5,935 nucleotides of DNA, taken from Bacillota bacterium (GTDB taxonomy: Bacteria; Bacillota; Clostridia; Christensenellales; Borkfalkiaceae). The stretch spans positions 1 through 5,935 of the forward strand of contig QAKM01000090.1 of the NCBI GenBank assembly GCA_003343805.1, given 5' to 3'. The stretch's first letter is position 1. Each line of letters starts with the position of its first letter. Below, piece after piece: positions 1-5,935 of this stretch. The notes under the pieces are model-generated. The model ran no database searches. It was not told where the DNA came from and saw nothing but the letters and a program-made list of their open reading frames with translations. A program made the translations under genes and the position numbers.

Positions 1-1050
1 TTAAAGCTCGATAAAACGTGGAAGTGCCGCACCCTTTCGGGCGGACAAAAACAACGGCTCATCACGGCAAGCACGCTTGCAATGGGGCAGCAGATCATCA
101 TTTTAGACGAGCCGCTCGCCAATCTCGACAAGGACGGCGCGGCAATGCTGATGGGAACATTACGTTCGCTCGCACAGGCGGGGTATTGCGTCGTCGTCAT
201 CGAACACCGCCTCGATATGGTGTTGCCGTTCATCGATACCGTGTGGCATATCGGCGATAAAACGGTCAAGAGAATCGAGGATAAGGCGGCGTATTTGCAG
301 GCGCAGACGGCGAAGATCGGCGATCGCTGTAAGCCCTTTGAAGGCAGCGCGCCGCTGTTTACACTCAAAAACGTAAAATTTTCCGTCAAAGACAGGGAAA
401 TTCTCAAAGATATATCGCTTGAGATCCCGAAGGGCAGCAGAACGGTGTTCCTCGGTGAAAACGGCTGCGGAAAGACCACTCTGATGCGGCTCATTGCAAA
501 GCTGTATAAGCCCACGAGCGGAAGCATCACGCAATATATCGACGAAAGGTTTAAACAAAAACCGCACGGCAGCCGTGCTTGGTACAAAAAGGTGGGCGTC
601 GTCTATCAGAATCCCGACTACCAGCTCTTTATGCCGACAGTGGAAAAGGAGCTCAATTTCGGCGCGGTCTCGCCCGAATACGCCGAGCATATCGCCGAAG
701 TTTTCGGGATCAAACATCTTTGGCGCCGCCATCCGCAGTCGCTCTCCGAAGGACAGAAGCGCCGCGTTTCCATTGCCGCGGTCGTCGCCTGTCAGCCCGA
801 AGTTCTACTTTTGGACGAACCGACGGTGGGGCAGGACTACGACGGCCTCTGCCAGATGGTGGAGATCCTCAATCAACTCCACGAACAGACAGGCAACACG
901 ATGATCACCATCACCCACGATGTGCGCTGTGCCGAAGCGCTCTGCGATAAGGCATATCTCATCGCAGACGGCGTCGTCCAAAAGCGCGGCGGGAAAGAGC
1001 TCGTGCGAGAATATTTTTCCTTGCAACCCGAACTTTGCTCTCTGTCTTGA
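1..1050 (+). CDS. ECF-type energy-coupling ATPase with two ABC domains (5' end missing)
   Basis: The frame is open from base 1, so the gene starts before the window; an ATG at 82 is internal. What remains is the end of one nucleotide-binding domain and all of a second. Domain 1 keeps its signature LSGGQ (34-48), Walker B IIILDEP (94-114) and switch His (205-207, in IEHR). Domain 2 has Walker A GENGCGKTT (454-480), a Q-loop Gln (607-609) followed by NPDYQLF, signature LSEGQ (742-756), Walker B VLLLDEP (802-822) and switch His (916-918). The QNPDxQLF and TVEKEL motifs are typical of EcfA/CbiO ATPases of energy-coupling-factor importers, which drive vitamin or metal uptake at the inner face of the membrane. 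Fused two-domain forms such as YkoD are near 490-560 aa; 349 codons remain here, so roughly 150-200 are missing. The substrate cannot be told, because no S or T component is visible. The stop is TGA at 1048-1050. Confidence 0.93.
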   Translation, partial: LKLDKTWKCRTLSGGQKQRLITASTLAMGQQIIILDEPLANLDKDGAAMLMGTLRSLAQAGYCVVVIEHRLDMVLPFIDTVWHIGDKTVKRIEDKAAYLQAQTAKIGDRCKPFEGSAPLFTLKNVKFSVKDREILKDISLEIPKGSRTVFLGENGCGKTTLMRLIAKLYKPTSGSITQYIDERFKQKPHGSRAWYKKVGVVYQNPDYQLFMPTVEKELNFGAVSPEYAEHIAEVFGIKHLWRRHPQSLSEGQKRRVSIAAVVACQPEVLLLDEPTVGQDYDGLCQMVEILNQLHEQTGNTMITITHDVRCAEALCDKAYLIADGVVQKRGGKELVREYFSLQPELCSLS

Positions 1051-1075
1051 CAATCTGCCTCAGCCGAGATACAAT
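1047..1075 (+). promoter_or_regulatory. sigma-70/SigA-type promoter of the GH115 gene
   Basis: A perfect -35 box TTGACA (1047-1052) and a -10 box TACAAT (1070-1075) are 17 bp apart. The -35 box overlaps the TGA stop of the upstream ATPase gene. Transcription should start near 1082, giving a leader of about 24 nt before the ATG at 1106. No terminator lies between the two genes, so read-through from upstream is also possible. Confidence 0.8.
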
Positions 1076-1090
1076 AGAGGAGACAAAACA

Positions 1091-1096
1091 AGGGGG
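1091..1096 (+). promoter_or_regulatory. ribosome binding site of the GH115 gene
   Basis: AGGGGG lies 9 nt before the ATG at 1106. Together with the promoter at 1047-1075 it fixes this start, since no other in-frame start lies between the predicted transcript start and 1106. AGGAG at 1078-1082 is too far upstream and overlaps the likely transcription start. Confidence 0.6.
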
Positions 1097-1231
1097 CATA
1101 TCCTTATGCATGATCGAGTCCTGCTTGCAAAGGGCGGGCAAGAAGTCGACGTCTATTTGCAAAAAAAGGCGCCTTCTGCCGTTCGAATTGCCGCACAAAG
1201 TTTCTGCCGCGATCTTGAAAGGATTTGCGGG

Positions 1232-1234
1232 TGA
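1232..1234 (+). other. in-frame TGA, codon 43 of the GH115 frame
   Basis: The frame reads DLERICG, then TGA, then SAFLTQELQNARILIG. Both sides are in the same frame and look like the family's N-terminal domain (ending of a DLERxxG helix, then a strand leading to an IG motif). A single change from CGA, GGA or TGG would restore it. The position is not one I recall as conserved, so the original residue is unknown. Confidence 0.8.
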
Positions 1235-1480
1235 AGCGCATTCCTCACGCAAGAACTTCAAAACGCGCGTATCCTCATCGGGATGATCGGGGAAGATGCG
1301 GCCATCGACGCGCTTGCAGGCGAGACGCTGTCCCTTCTGAAAGATGAACACGGAAAGCCGCGCTGGGAAAGCTATCTTCAGAAATTGCTCCCCGACGGAC
1401 GTTTGCTCATCCTGGGGAATGGCAGAAGAGGAACGATCTACGGCATCTACGATCTCTCGCGGAAGTTCGGCGTCTCTCCC

Positions 1481-1483
1481 TGA
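1481..1483 (+). other. in-frame TGA at the conserved Trp of GH115, codon 126
   Basis: The frame reads IYGIYDLSRKFGVSP, then TGA, then YYFADVPV. GH115 proteins carry GVSPWYYWADVPV or close variants here, so TGA stands exactly where TGG (Trp) is expected. The frame continues without a shift into YRGIFLNDEE. A G-to-A transition at 1483 explains it. Confidence 0.85.
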
Positions 1484-2280
1484 TATTACTTTGCCGATGT
1501 CCCCGTCCGTCAAAGGGAAGAGATCTCTCTTCCCGCCGACTATGAGAACGCGGATTGGTCGAGCGTGCAGTACCGCGGGATCTTCCTCAACGATGAGGAG
1601 GAGCTCAATGCCTGGGCAAAGCTGCATACAACAGACGGCACCATCGGTCCTGCGACCTACCGCTCTGTCTTTGAGCTCATCCTGCGCCTCAAGGGCAACT
1701 ACATCTGGCCTGCGATGCACGTTAATGCCTTCAATGCCGATCCGGAAAACGGGCGGCTTGCCGATGAGATGGGCATCGTCGTCGGCACATCGCACTGCGA
1801 TATGCTGCTTCGGAGCAATCAGCACGAATTTGATCCGTGGGTGGAGAAGAAGGGTTATACGGGCCTTTTGTACGACTATTCCCTCGAAGAGAACCGCCTC
1901 AAACTGCAGGAATATTGGCGGGAGAGCGTCGAACAAAACGCTGCTTATGAGGTGAGTTTTACGCTCGGGATGCGCGGCATCCACGATTCCGGCTTCCGTA
2001 CCCGTGCGATCGACGAGAATGCGAGCCTTTCCGAAGAGCAAAAGCTCGAAGCCCGCGTGCGCCTTCTCGAAAAAGTCATCACCGATCAGCGCGAGATCAT
2101 CCGATCCGTCCTGCATCACGAACGGCCCGATGAAGCCCTGCAGGTCTTTATCACCTATAAAGAGGTGCTTCCTCTCTATGATGCAGGGCTCGTCCTCCCG
2201 GAGGACATCACCGTCATGTGGACGAACGACAACTTCGGCCATATCCGCCGCTATCCGAGCAAACAGGAACAGATGCGAAA

Positions 2281-2287
2281 GGGGGGG
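2281..2287 (+). other. G7 homopolymer carrying the GH115 frameshift
   Basis: Before the run the frame reads RRYPSKQEQMRKGG in frame 2; after it the family sequence HALYFHSSYW continues in frame 3. Six G would keep one frame (Lys-Gly-Gly-His); seven are present. Read without correction, frame 2 runs on with unrelated residues to a stop at 2396-2398. Homopolymer runs are hot spots for both replication slippage and sequencing error. Confidence 0.85.
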
Positions 2288-4599
2288 ACACGCGCTCTAT
2301 TTCCATTCCTCCTATTGGGCGCCCGCTCCCTTGAGCTATCTCTTCATCAACAGCATACCGCTCGCTCAGACGGGCTGCGAGCTGCGGAAAGCCTATGAAA
2401 ACGGCATCCGAAAGATCTGGGTGGACAATGTGGGCGCTTTGAAGCCGCTCGAACAGGATATGGAGTACTTTCTCGCCTTTGGCTGGGATGCCGCCCGCCC
2501 GGAAGCGCTTGTCCATCACATCCATGAATATCTTGTCCACTGGTTCAACGAACAGTTTTCGGGCAATTTCGGCGAAGAATGCGCGCGCATCTATGAGGCG
2601 TATGCGCAGATCACCAACGTCTGCAAAGTGGAACATCTCTATCGCGACGCCTTTTCGCAGACGGCCTACGGCGATGAGGCGGGCCGCAGGGTCAATCGCC
2701 TCAGGGAACTGTATTCCCGCGTCTGCCGCGTGCACGATGCGCTTCCCGCAGACGAGCGCAATGCCTTCTTCGAGCTGCTTGGCATGAAGGTCTCGGCGTC
2801 TTACTTTATCAACGCGGCGTTTTACTATGCCGACCGCAGCAGGCTGAGTTACCGTCAGGGCAAGATGCAGTGCGCCGATGAATACCTTCATCTCTCCCGC
2901 CTTCTGATGGGCTGCAAGCGGCAGATGCTGGACTTTTACAACCGTCGCATGGCAGGGGGAAAGTGGAAGGGCATTCTGACGCCCGAGGCTTTCCCGCCGC
3001 CCGTATCCTGCATCTATACGGACGCAAAGCCCGCCCTTTCGATCGGCGAAACGGCAATGGGCATCATCCTCTGGAACGAAGAAGAGGAGAACCCGTCTCC
3101 CCGCCTCACGTTTGACGAGAAGGGCGTTCAGACGAAATGGCTGGAGATCTTCAACCGCGGCTGCGGCAGGTTTTCCTTTGCCATTGAAAACGGCTGTCCC
3201 TTCCTTGACGTCTCCGAACTGCAGGGCGAAGTACAGACGGAAAAACGCATTTTGCTCACGCTCCGCGCAACGCCGCAGGAGGGGAGCCTTGTCGTCCGTT
3301 CCGACCGCGGAGAGGAGATCCGCATTGCAGTTTCTGCCGCCCCCGATGCTTTTTACAGCTTTTCTGCCTCCGAAATGCGTCCCGAGCCTGCAGATGGCTT
3401 CCGCGCCGTGGAATATCTCGACCGGATGCAGGGCGCCTGCATGGAAGCAACGAAGAGCGGTGCGGGCCTTGTCATTCCGTTCTTTCAACCCTATGCGGGA
3501 GACTGCACGGTAGAGGTGACGCGCTATCTCACGCTCGATTCGACGGGCCGCGTCCGCCTCCGCGTCATCCTGGACGGCGAAATGCAGGAGACGGAAAGTC
3601 TTGCGGCGGACGAATGGCGCCCCGGTTGGTTCGATGCCGTAAGAAACAACGGAGAAAAGCTGCACTGTAAATTTCACGATCTCACAAAGGGGGAGCACAC
3701 GCTCCGTCTGGAGGCGCCCGACCGCTATCTCACGCTCGGCCGTATAACGCTGTGTTTCGGAGACACGCCCATCCGTCGCAGCCATCTCGGACCCGAGCCC
3801 TTCGGCAGTCTTGAAGATGAACGCATTTCGTCCGTTGACGAAACAAGTCTCCGGGAAGATACGCTTCGCCGCTTCGGGATCGCTTGGGAGGATGTACCGC
3901 CCCTCAAGCTCACCTATGCCGGGCATGAATATTGGAATTATGACCGTCTGTATCTTCCCAACGAAGAGCGGGAACAGGCGTTTGCGCCGCCCCGCTATGT
4001 CTTTGAACGGGGCGGAAAGAAACAGCTCCTCCCGCTCTTTCAGGGCGGCATCTTTGTCGAGGAAGAGGGGAAGCTCTGCCTGGAGGCAGAGCATGCCCTC
4101 GCAGAGAGCCCGTTTGCCTGGCGCACCCCGGATGGAGACGGCCGCATCTGGGAGCATCTTTCCGCCGAAACGGATGGGGGCACGGGGCTTTCCATGATGG
4201 TAGAGGAGCCGTATCTCTATTGGGAAAAGGACGGCCCTGCACTTCATTTCCGTGGCCTCTTCACGGGAGGGAAGTACTACGTCTGGCTCCTGATGCGCTT
4301 CGACGATCCTTCCAACGATGCCTGCATGGTGGGGATCGACGGGAAGTACCAGCCGCGTTCAGAGCAGTACGGCAGGGGCGGGTTCTTCACCTACAGTTCT
4401 CAGTTCCTTTGGGTCTGGACGCTCTTATCCGAAGTGGAGATCGCCGCAGGAGAGCACGTCTTTTCGCTCGCTGCCGTCAAATCGGGTCTCCGCATCGACC
4501 GCATCTACCTCACAAAGGGCAGAGAACTTCCGCCCGACGATGCGCACTTTCTCCCTTCGCCCCGCCATGCAAAGTAGCTGAACAAATCATATTTCCCTC

Positions 4600-4628
4600 T
4601 TGACAATGCGTCTTAGCTCTGTTATAAT
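4600..4628 (+). promoter_or_regulatory. sigma-70/SigA-type promoter of the DUF975 gene
   Basis: A perfect TTGACA (4600-4605) and a perfect TATAAT (4623-4628) are separated by 17 bp. Transcription should begin near 4635, leaving a leader of about 35 nt. It lies 22 bp after the GH115 stop with no terminator between them. Confidence 0.85.
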
Positions 4629-4656
4629 GCAGAAAAAGGGCTGATCTGCCCGCAAT

Positions 4657-4662
4657 AAGGAG
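4657..4662 (+). promoter_or_regulatory. ribosome binding site of the DUF975 gene
   Basis: AAGGAG, 7 nt before the ATG at 4670, is a near-ideal Shine-Dalgarno site and fixes the start. Confidence 0.8.
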
Positions 4663-4669
4663 AGAAATC

Positions 4670-5311
4670 ATGAAAAGAGCAAAGGATTTTCGCAATGCTG
4701 CCTGGAAGGACATGAAGGGCTCGTGGGGGACGCTGGCGCTGATCTACTTCCTCTACACGATCATTTTGGGCGCTTTGGCTGCCGTCAACGGCCTGAATGC
4801 GCTGCGCATCGTCTTTTTATCCGTTCTTTCGATCGCGGCGTCCGTTGCGGTATTGCTGCTTTCGGGGCCTTTCAATCTCGGAATACACATCTCCGCGCTC
4901 GACGTCTCCCGCAAACAGCCGGTGAGTGTCGGCAGTCTCTTTGAGGGGTTCAGATCCTTCGGCGACTCGCTTGCGCTGTATATTCTCAACGGCATCTTCA
5001 TATTCCTGTGGTCACTGCTCCTCATCATCCCCGGCATCATCAAGACGTATTCCTACTCGATGGGCTTTTTCATCCTTGCAGACCGTCCCGACCTCTCGGG
5101 CAACCAGGCGCGCAAGCGCTCCATGTATCTGATGAAGGGGCATAAGTGGCAGCTCTTCTGCCTCGATTTCTCCTTTATCGGCTGGTATCTGTTGAGCCTG
5201 CTTACGCTCGGCATCCTTGCGTTCTGGGTATATCCCTATCACATGACGGCCCGCGCCGAGTTTTACAACGAGCTGCTCGTGGAAGAAAACGCGCTTGCGC
5301 AGAGATCGTAA
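4670..5311 (+). CDS. DUF975 family integral membrane protein
   Basis: This 213-aa protein has four clear hydrophobic segments at about residues 20-39, 47-66, 101-121 and 162-190, with a charged N-terminus (MKRAKDFRNAAWKDMKGSW). The block from PGIIKTYSYSMGFFILADRP through SMYLMKGHKWQLFCLDFSFIGW, followed by a short soluble tail, is the hallmark of DUF975 proteins, common in Bacillota. Their molecular function is not known. Length and layout agree with the family, and the gene appears complete. It has its own promoter (4600-4628), RBS and terminator (5335-5366), so it is probably monocistronic, though transcripts from the GH115 promoter may also reach it. The stop is TAA. Nothing ties it functionally to its neighbours. 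Confidence 0.9.
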   Translation: MKRAKDFRNAAWKDMKGSWGTLALIYFLYTIILGALAAVNGLNALRIVFLSVLSIAASVAVLLLSGPFNLGIHISALDVSRKQPVSVGSLFEGFRSFGDSLALYILNGIFIFLWSLLLIIPGIIKTYSYSMGFFILADRPDLSGNQARKRSMYLMKGHKWQLFCLDFSFIGWYLLSLLTLGILAFWVYPYHMTARAEFYNELLVEENALAQRS

Positions 5312-5334
5312 AAAGACCGCAAGATAAGAAAATG

Positions 5335-5366
5335 CGCCCCTTCGCCCAAGGACGAGGGGGCGTTTT
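5335..5366 (+). terminator. intrinsic terminator after the DUF975 gene
   Basis: CGCCCCTTCG (5335-5344) pairs with CGAGGGGGCG (5353-5362), ten pairs with one G-T wobble around an 8-nt loop, followed by TTTT. It starts 24 nt after the stop codon. A-rich DNA before the stem gives some symmetry on the other strand, but no gene there needs it. Confidence 0.85.
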
Positions 5367-5392
5367 CCACGGGAAATCGGGCTGAAATCTGC

Positions 5393-5448
5393 AAAAAACA
5401 GGGGTAAAAAAATTTTTCGGAAAAAATGTATTTTTCCTGTAAAAACGT
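5393..5448 (+). promoter_or_regulatory. AT-rich upstream element before the tRNA promoter
   Basis: Phased A and T runs fill the DNA just before the -35 box of the tRNA promoter, as in UP elements of strong stable-RNA promoters. Within it GGAAAAA (5419-5425) and TTTTTCC (5431-5437) form a 7-bp inverted repeat. The UP role is inferred from composition and position only. Confidence 0.45.
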
Positions 5449-5477
5449 TTGACTTCTCCCGCGAGATTTGCTAATAT
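5449..5477 (+). promoter_or_regulatory. promoter of the tRNA gene cluster
   Basis: TTGACT (5449-5454) and TAATAT (5472-5477) are 17 bp apart. The predicted start, near 5484, lies about 12 nt before the first tRNA. The whole run is probably one transcript cut into tRNAs by RNases. Confidence 0.7.
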
Positions 5478-5495
5478 ATACGAGCGTTAAGCGAT

Positions 5496-5569
5496 GCGGG
5501 TGTAGTTCAGTGGTAGAATCCCAGCCTTCCAAGCTGGTCGCGTGGGTTCAATTCCCATCACCCGCTCCA
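5496..5569 (+). tRNA. tRNA-Gly(TCC)
   Basis: Acceptor strands GCGGGTG (5496-5502) and CACCCGC (5559-5565) pair fully, followed by discriminator T and an encoded CCA (5567-5569). The anticodon stem CCAGC/GCTGG encloses CTTCCAA, with anticodon TCC at 5528-5530. It reads GGA and, by wobble, GGG. Confidence 0.95.
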
Positions 5570-5617
5570 AGTGCTATTAGCCGAAAAGCGTACGATAAGA
5601 GATCGCTTGCAGGATAT

Positions 5618-5694
5618 GCGCCTGTAGCTCAGGTGGATAGAGCAACGGCCTTCTAAGCCGTGTGTCAGGAGTTCGAATCTCTTCAGGCGCACCA
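5618..5694 (+). tRNA. tRNA-Arg(TCT)
   Basis: Acceptor strands GCGCCTG (5618-5624) and CAGGCGC (5684-5690) pair fully; discriminator A and encoded CCA (5692-5694) follow. The anticodon stem ACGGC/GCCGT encloses CTTCTAA with anticodon TCT at 5652-5654, for AGA/AGG. The T-loop GTTCGAATC is canonical. A 48-nt spacer separates it from tRNA-Gly, much longer than the other spacers in the cluster. Confidence 0.95.
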
Positions 5695-5702
5695 AATTAT
5701 AT

Positions 5703-5780
5703 GGCGGGTGTAGCTCAGTTGGTTAGAGCGCCAGATTGTGGCCCTGGAGGTCGTGAGTTCGATTCTCGTCGCCCGCCCCA
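5703..5780 (+). tRNA. tRNA-His(GTG)
   Basis: The anticodon GTG is at 5738-5740. The acceptor GCGGGTG (5704-5710) pairs with CGCCCGC (5770-5776, one G-T pair), and the extra G-1 that marks tRNA-His is encoded at 5703, opposite discriminator C73 (5777). CCA is encoded (5778-5780). The anticodon stem CCAGA/CCTGG ends in an A-C mismatch next to the loop, a small oddity. Confidence 0.95.
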
Positions 5781-5786
5781 CTTTAA

Positions 5787-5863
5787 TGGGGTGTAGCCAA
5801 GAGGTTAAGGCACCGGATTTTGATTCCGGCATTACGTTGGTTCAAATCCAGCCACCCCAGCCA
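5787..5863 (+). tRNA. tRNA-Gln(TTG)
   Basis: Acceptor TGGGGTG (5787-5793) pairs with CACCCCA (5853-5859), then discriminator G and encoded CCA (5861-5863). The first pair is the weak U1-A72 typical of tRNA-Gln. The anticodon stem CCGGA/TCCGG holds anticodon TTG at 5820-5822. Six bases separate it from tRNA-His. Confidence 0.95.
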
Positions 5864-5866
5864 CTC

Positions 5867-5935
5867 GGCCCATTAGCTCAGTTGGCAGAGCACTTGACTT
5901 TTAATCAAGGTGTCCCGAGTTCGAATCTCGGATGG
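5867..5935 (+). tRNA. tRNA-Lys(TTT), 3' end cut by the window
   Basis: The acceptor 5' strand GGCCCAT (5867-5873) is matched by the ATGG at the window end (5932-5935), so about seven bases (acceptor end and CCA) are missing. The anticodon stem CTTGA/TCAAG encloses CTTTTAA with anticodon TTT at 5900-5902. The T-arm CCGAGTTCGAATCTCGG is intact. It starts 3 nt after the CCA of tRNA-Gln. Confidence 0.93.

Larger units (their letters stand above)
1106..4577 (+). pseudogene. GH115 xylan alpha-1,2-glucuronidase, broken by two TGA codons and one frameshift
   Basis: Joined, the pieces give a 1,156-residue GH115-like protein. The family removes (methyl)glucuronic acid from xylan. The frame runs from ATG 1106 to the G7 run at 2281-2287, then shifts by one base to the TAG at 4575-4577. 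Residues 1-150 form the N-terminal alpha/beta domain (MHDRVLLAKGG, then DLERICG). The catalytic barrel follows, with YRGIFLNDEE (156-165), NYIWPAMH (198-205), EMGIVVGTSH (221-230), LGMRGIHD (287-294), MWTNDNFGHIRRYP (371-384) and, after the shift, ALYFHSSYW and IWVDNVG. A helical domain spans about 468-624, beta-sandwich segments about 634-890 (the latter part resembling GH115_C), and a CBM6/35-like domain about 985-1150. No signal peptide is seen, so a cytoplasmic enzyme is expected. The lesions are TGA at codon 43, TGA at codon 126 and one surplus G. GH115 proteins are often 800-1,000 aa; the excess is the C-terminal domain. Family assignment is from motif recall, not a search. True pseudogene versus sequence error cannot be decided here. 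Confidence 0.85.

Noticed and set aside
1096..1109. GCATA-TCCT-TATGC inverted repeat over the GH115 start codon, as an operator or RNA switch
   Set aside because: Only 5-bp arms with AT-rich content; expected by chance in a window this size, and no regulator gene is nearby.
1232..1260. Selenocysteine insertion at the TGA (TGAAG 1232-1236 can pair with CTTCA 1256-1260)
   Set aside because: The stem is weak with a large bulge and lacks a bacterial SECIS-like apical loop. GH115 enzymes are not selenoproteins, and the other TGA stands at a Trp site.
959..2242. A 427-codon open frame on the - strand
   Set aside because: It crosses the promoter, RBS and N-terminal half of GH115 and the end of the ATPase gene, and has no family-like motifs.
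1565..2398. Separate gene starting at GTG 1565
   Set aside because: No ribosome binding site before it, and its upstream codons in the same frame continue the GH115 N-terminal domain; its last 37 or so codons are out-of-frame residues after the G7 run.
2214..4247. A 677-codon open frame on the - strand opposite the GH115 gene
   Set aside because: The + strand has clear GH115 motifs over the same stretch; the reverse product has no recognisable domain and low-complexity-like composition. Long antisense frames arise in GC-rich genes from codon bias.
4638..4651. GGGC/GCCC hairpin in the DUF975 leader as a regulatory structure
   Set aside because: A 4-bp stem with a 6-nt loop is too weak to claim, and the leader is only about 35 nt.
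5468..5656. Small open frame across the tRNA-Gly and tRNA-Arg genes
   Set aside because: It is made of tRNA sequence; the two tRNA folds fully explain the region.

Overview
The window looks like part of a Bacillota (Clostridia-like) chromosome, probably from a gut or other plant-polysaccharide-degrading habitat. The pointers are consensus TTGACA-17-TATAAT promoters, G-rich Shine-Dalgarno sites, a DUF975 membrane protein, an ECF-type double ATPase and a compact Gly-Arg-His-Gln-Lys tRNA run in which every complete gene encodes its own CCA. The genus cannot be named from the sequence.

Layout, all on the + strand. (1) 1-1050: the 3' part of a gene for a tandem ABC ATPase of the ECF (EcfA/CbiO/YkoD-like) type, cut by the window edge. 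(2) 1106-4577: a glycoside hydrolase family 115 (xylan alpha-glucuronidase) gene with its own strong promoter, whose -35 box overlaps the ATPase stop codon. Its reading frame is broken three times: TGA at 1232, TGA at 1481 (exactly where GH115 proteins carry a Trp) and a one-base surplus in a G7 run at 2281-2287. Outside these points the frame is intact and family-like over 1,156 codons, so it is a very young pseudogene, a gene hit by sequencing or assembly errors, or, less likely, a recoded gene. (3) 4670-5311: a small four-helix DUF975 membrane protein with its own promoter and an intrinsic terminator. (4) 5312-5495: the terminator, then an AT-rich stretch leading to a tRNA promoter. (5) 5496-5935: five tRNA genes, Gly(TCC), Arg(TCT), His(GTG), Gln(TTG) and Lys(TTT), the last cut by the window end.

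The genes do not form one operon; each block has its own promoter. The GH115 protein would be cytoplasmic (no signal peptide) and would act on imported glucurono-xylooligosaccharides, but no matching sugar transporter or regulator lies in this window. The ATPase would energise vitamin or metal uptake with T and S components outside the window. I found no convincing undescribed system; the broken GH115 gene is the main object of interest.
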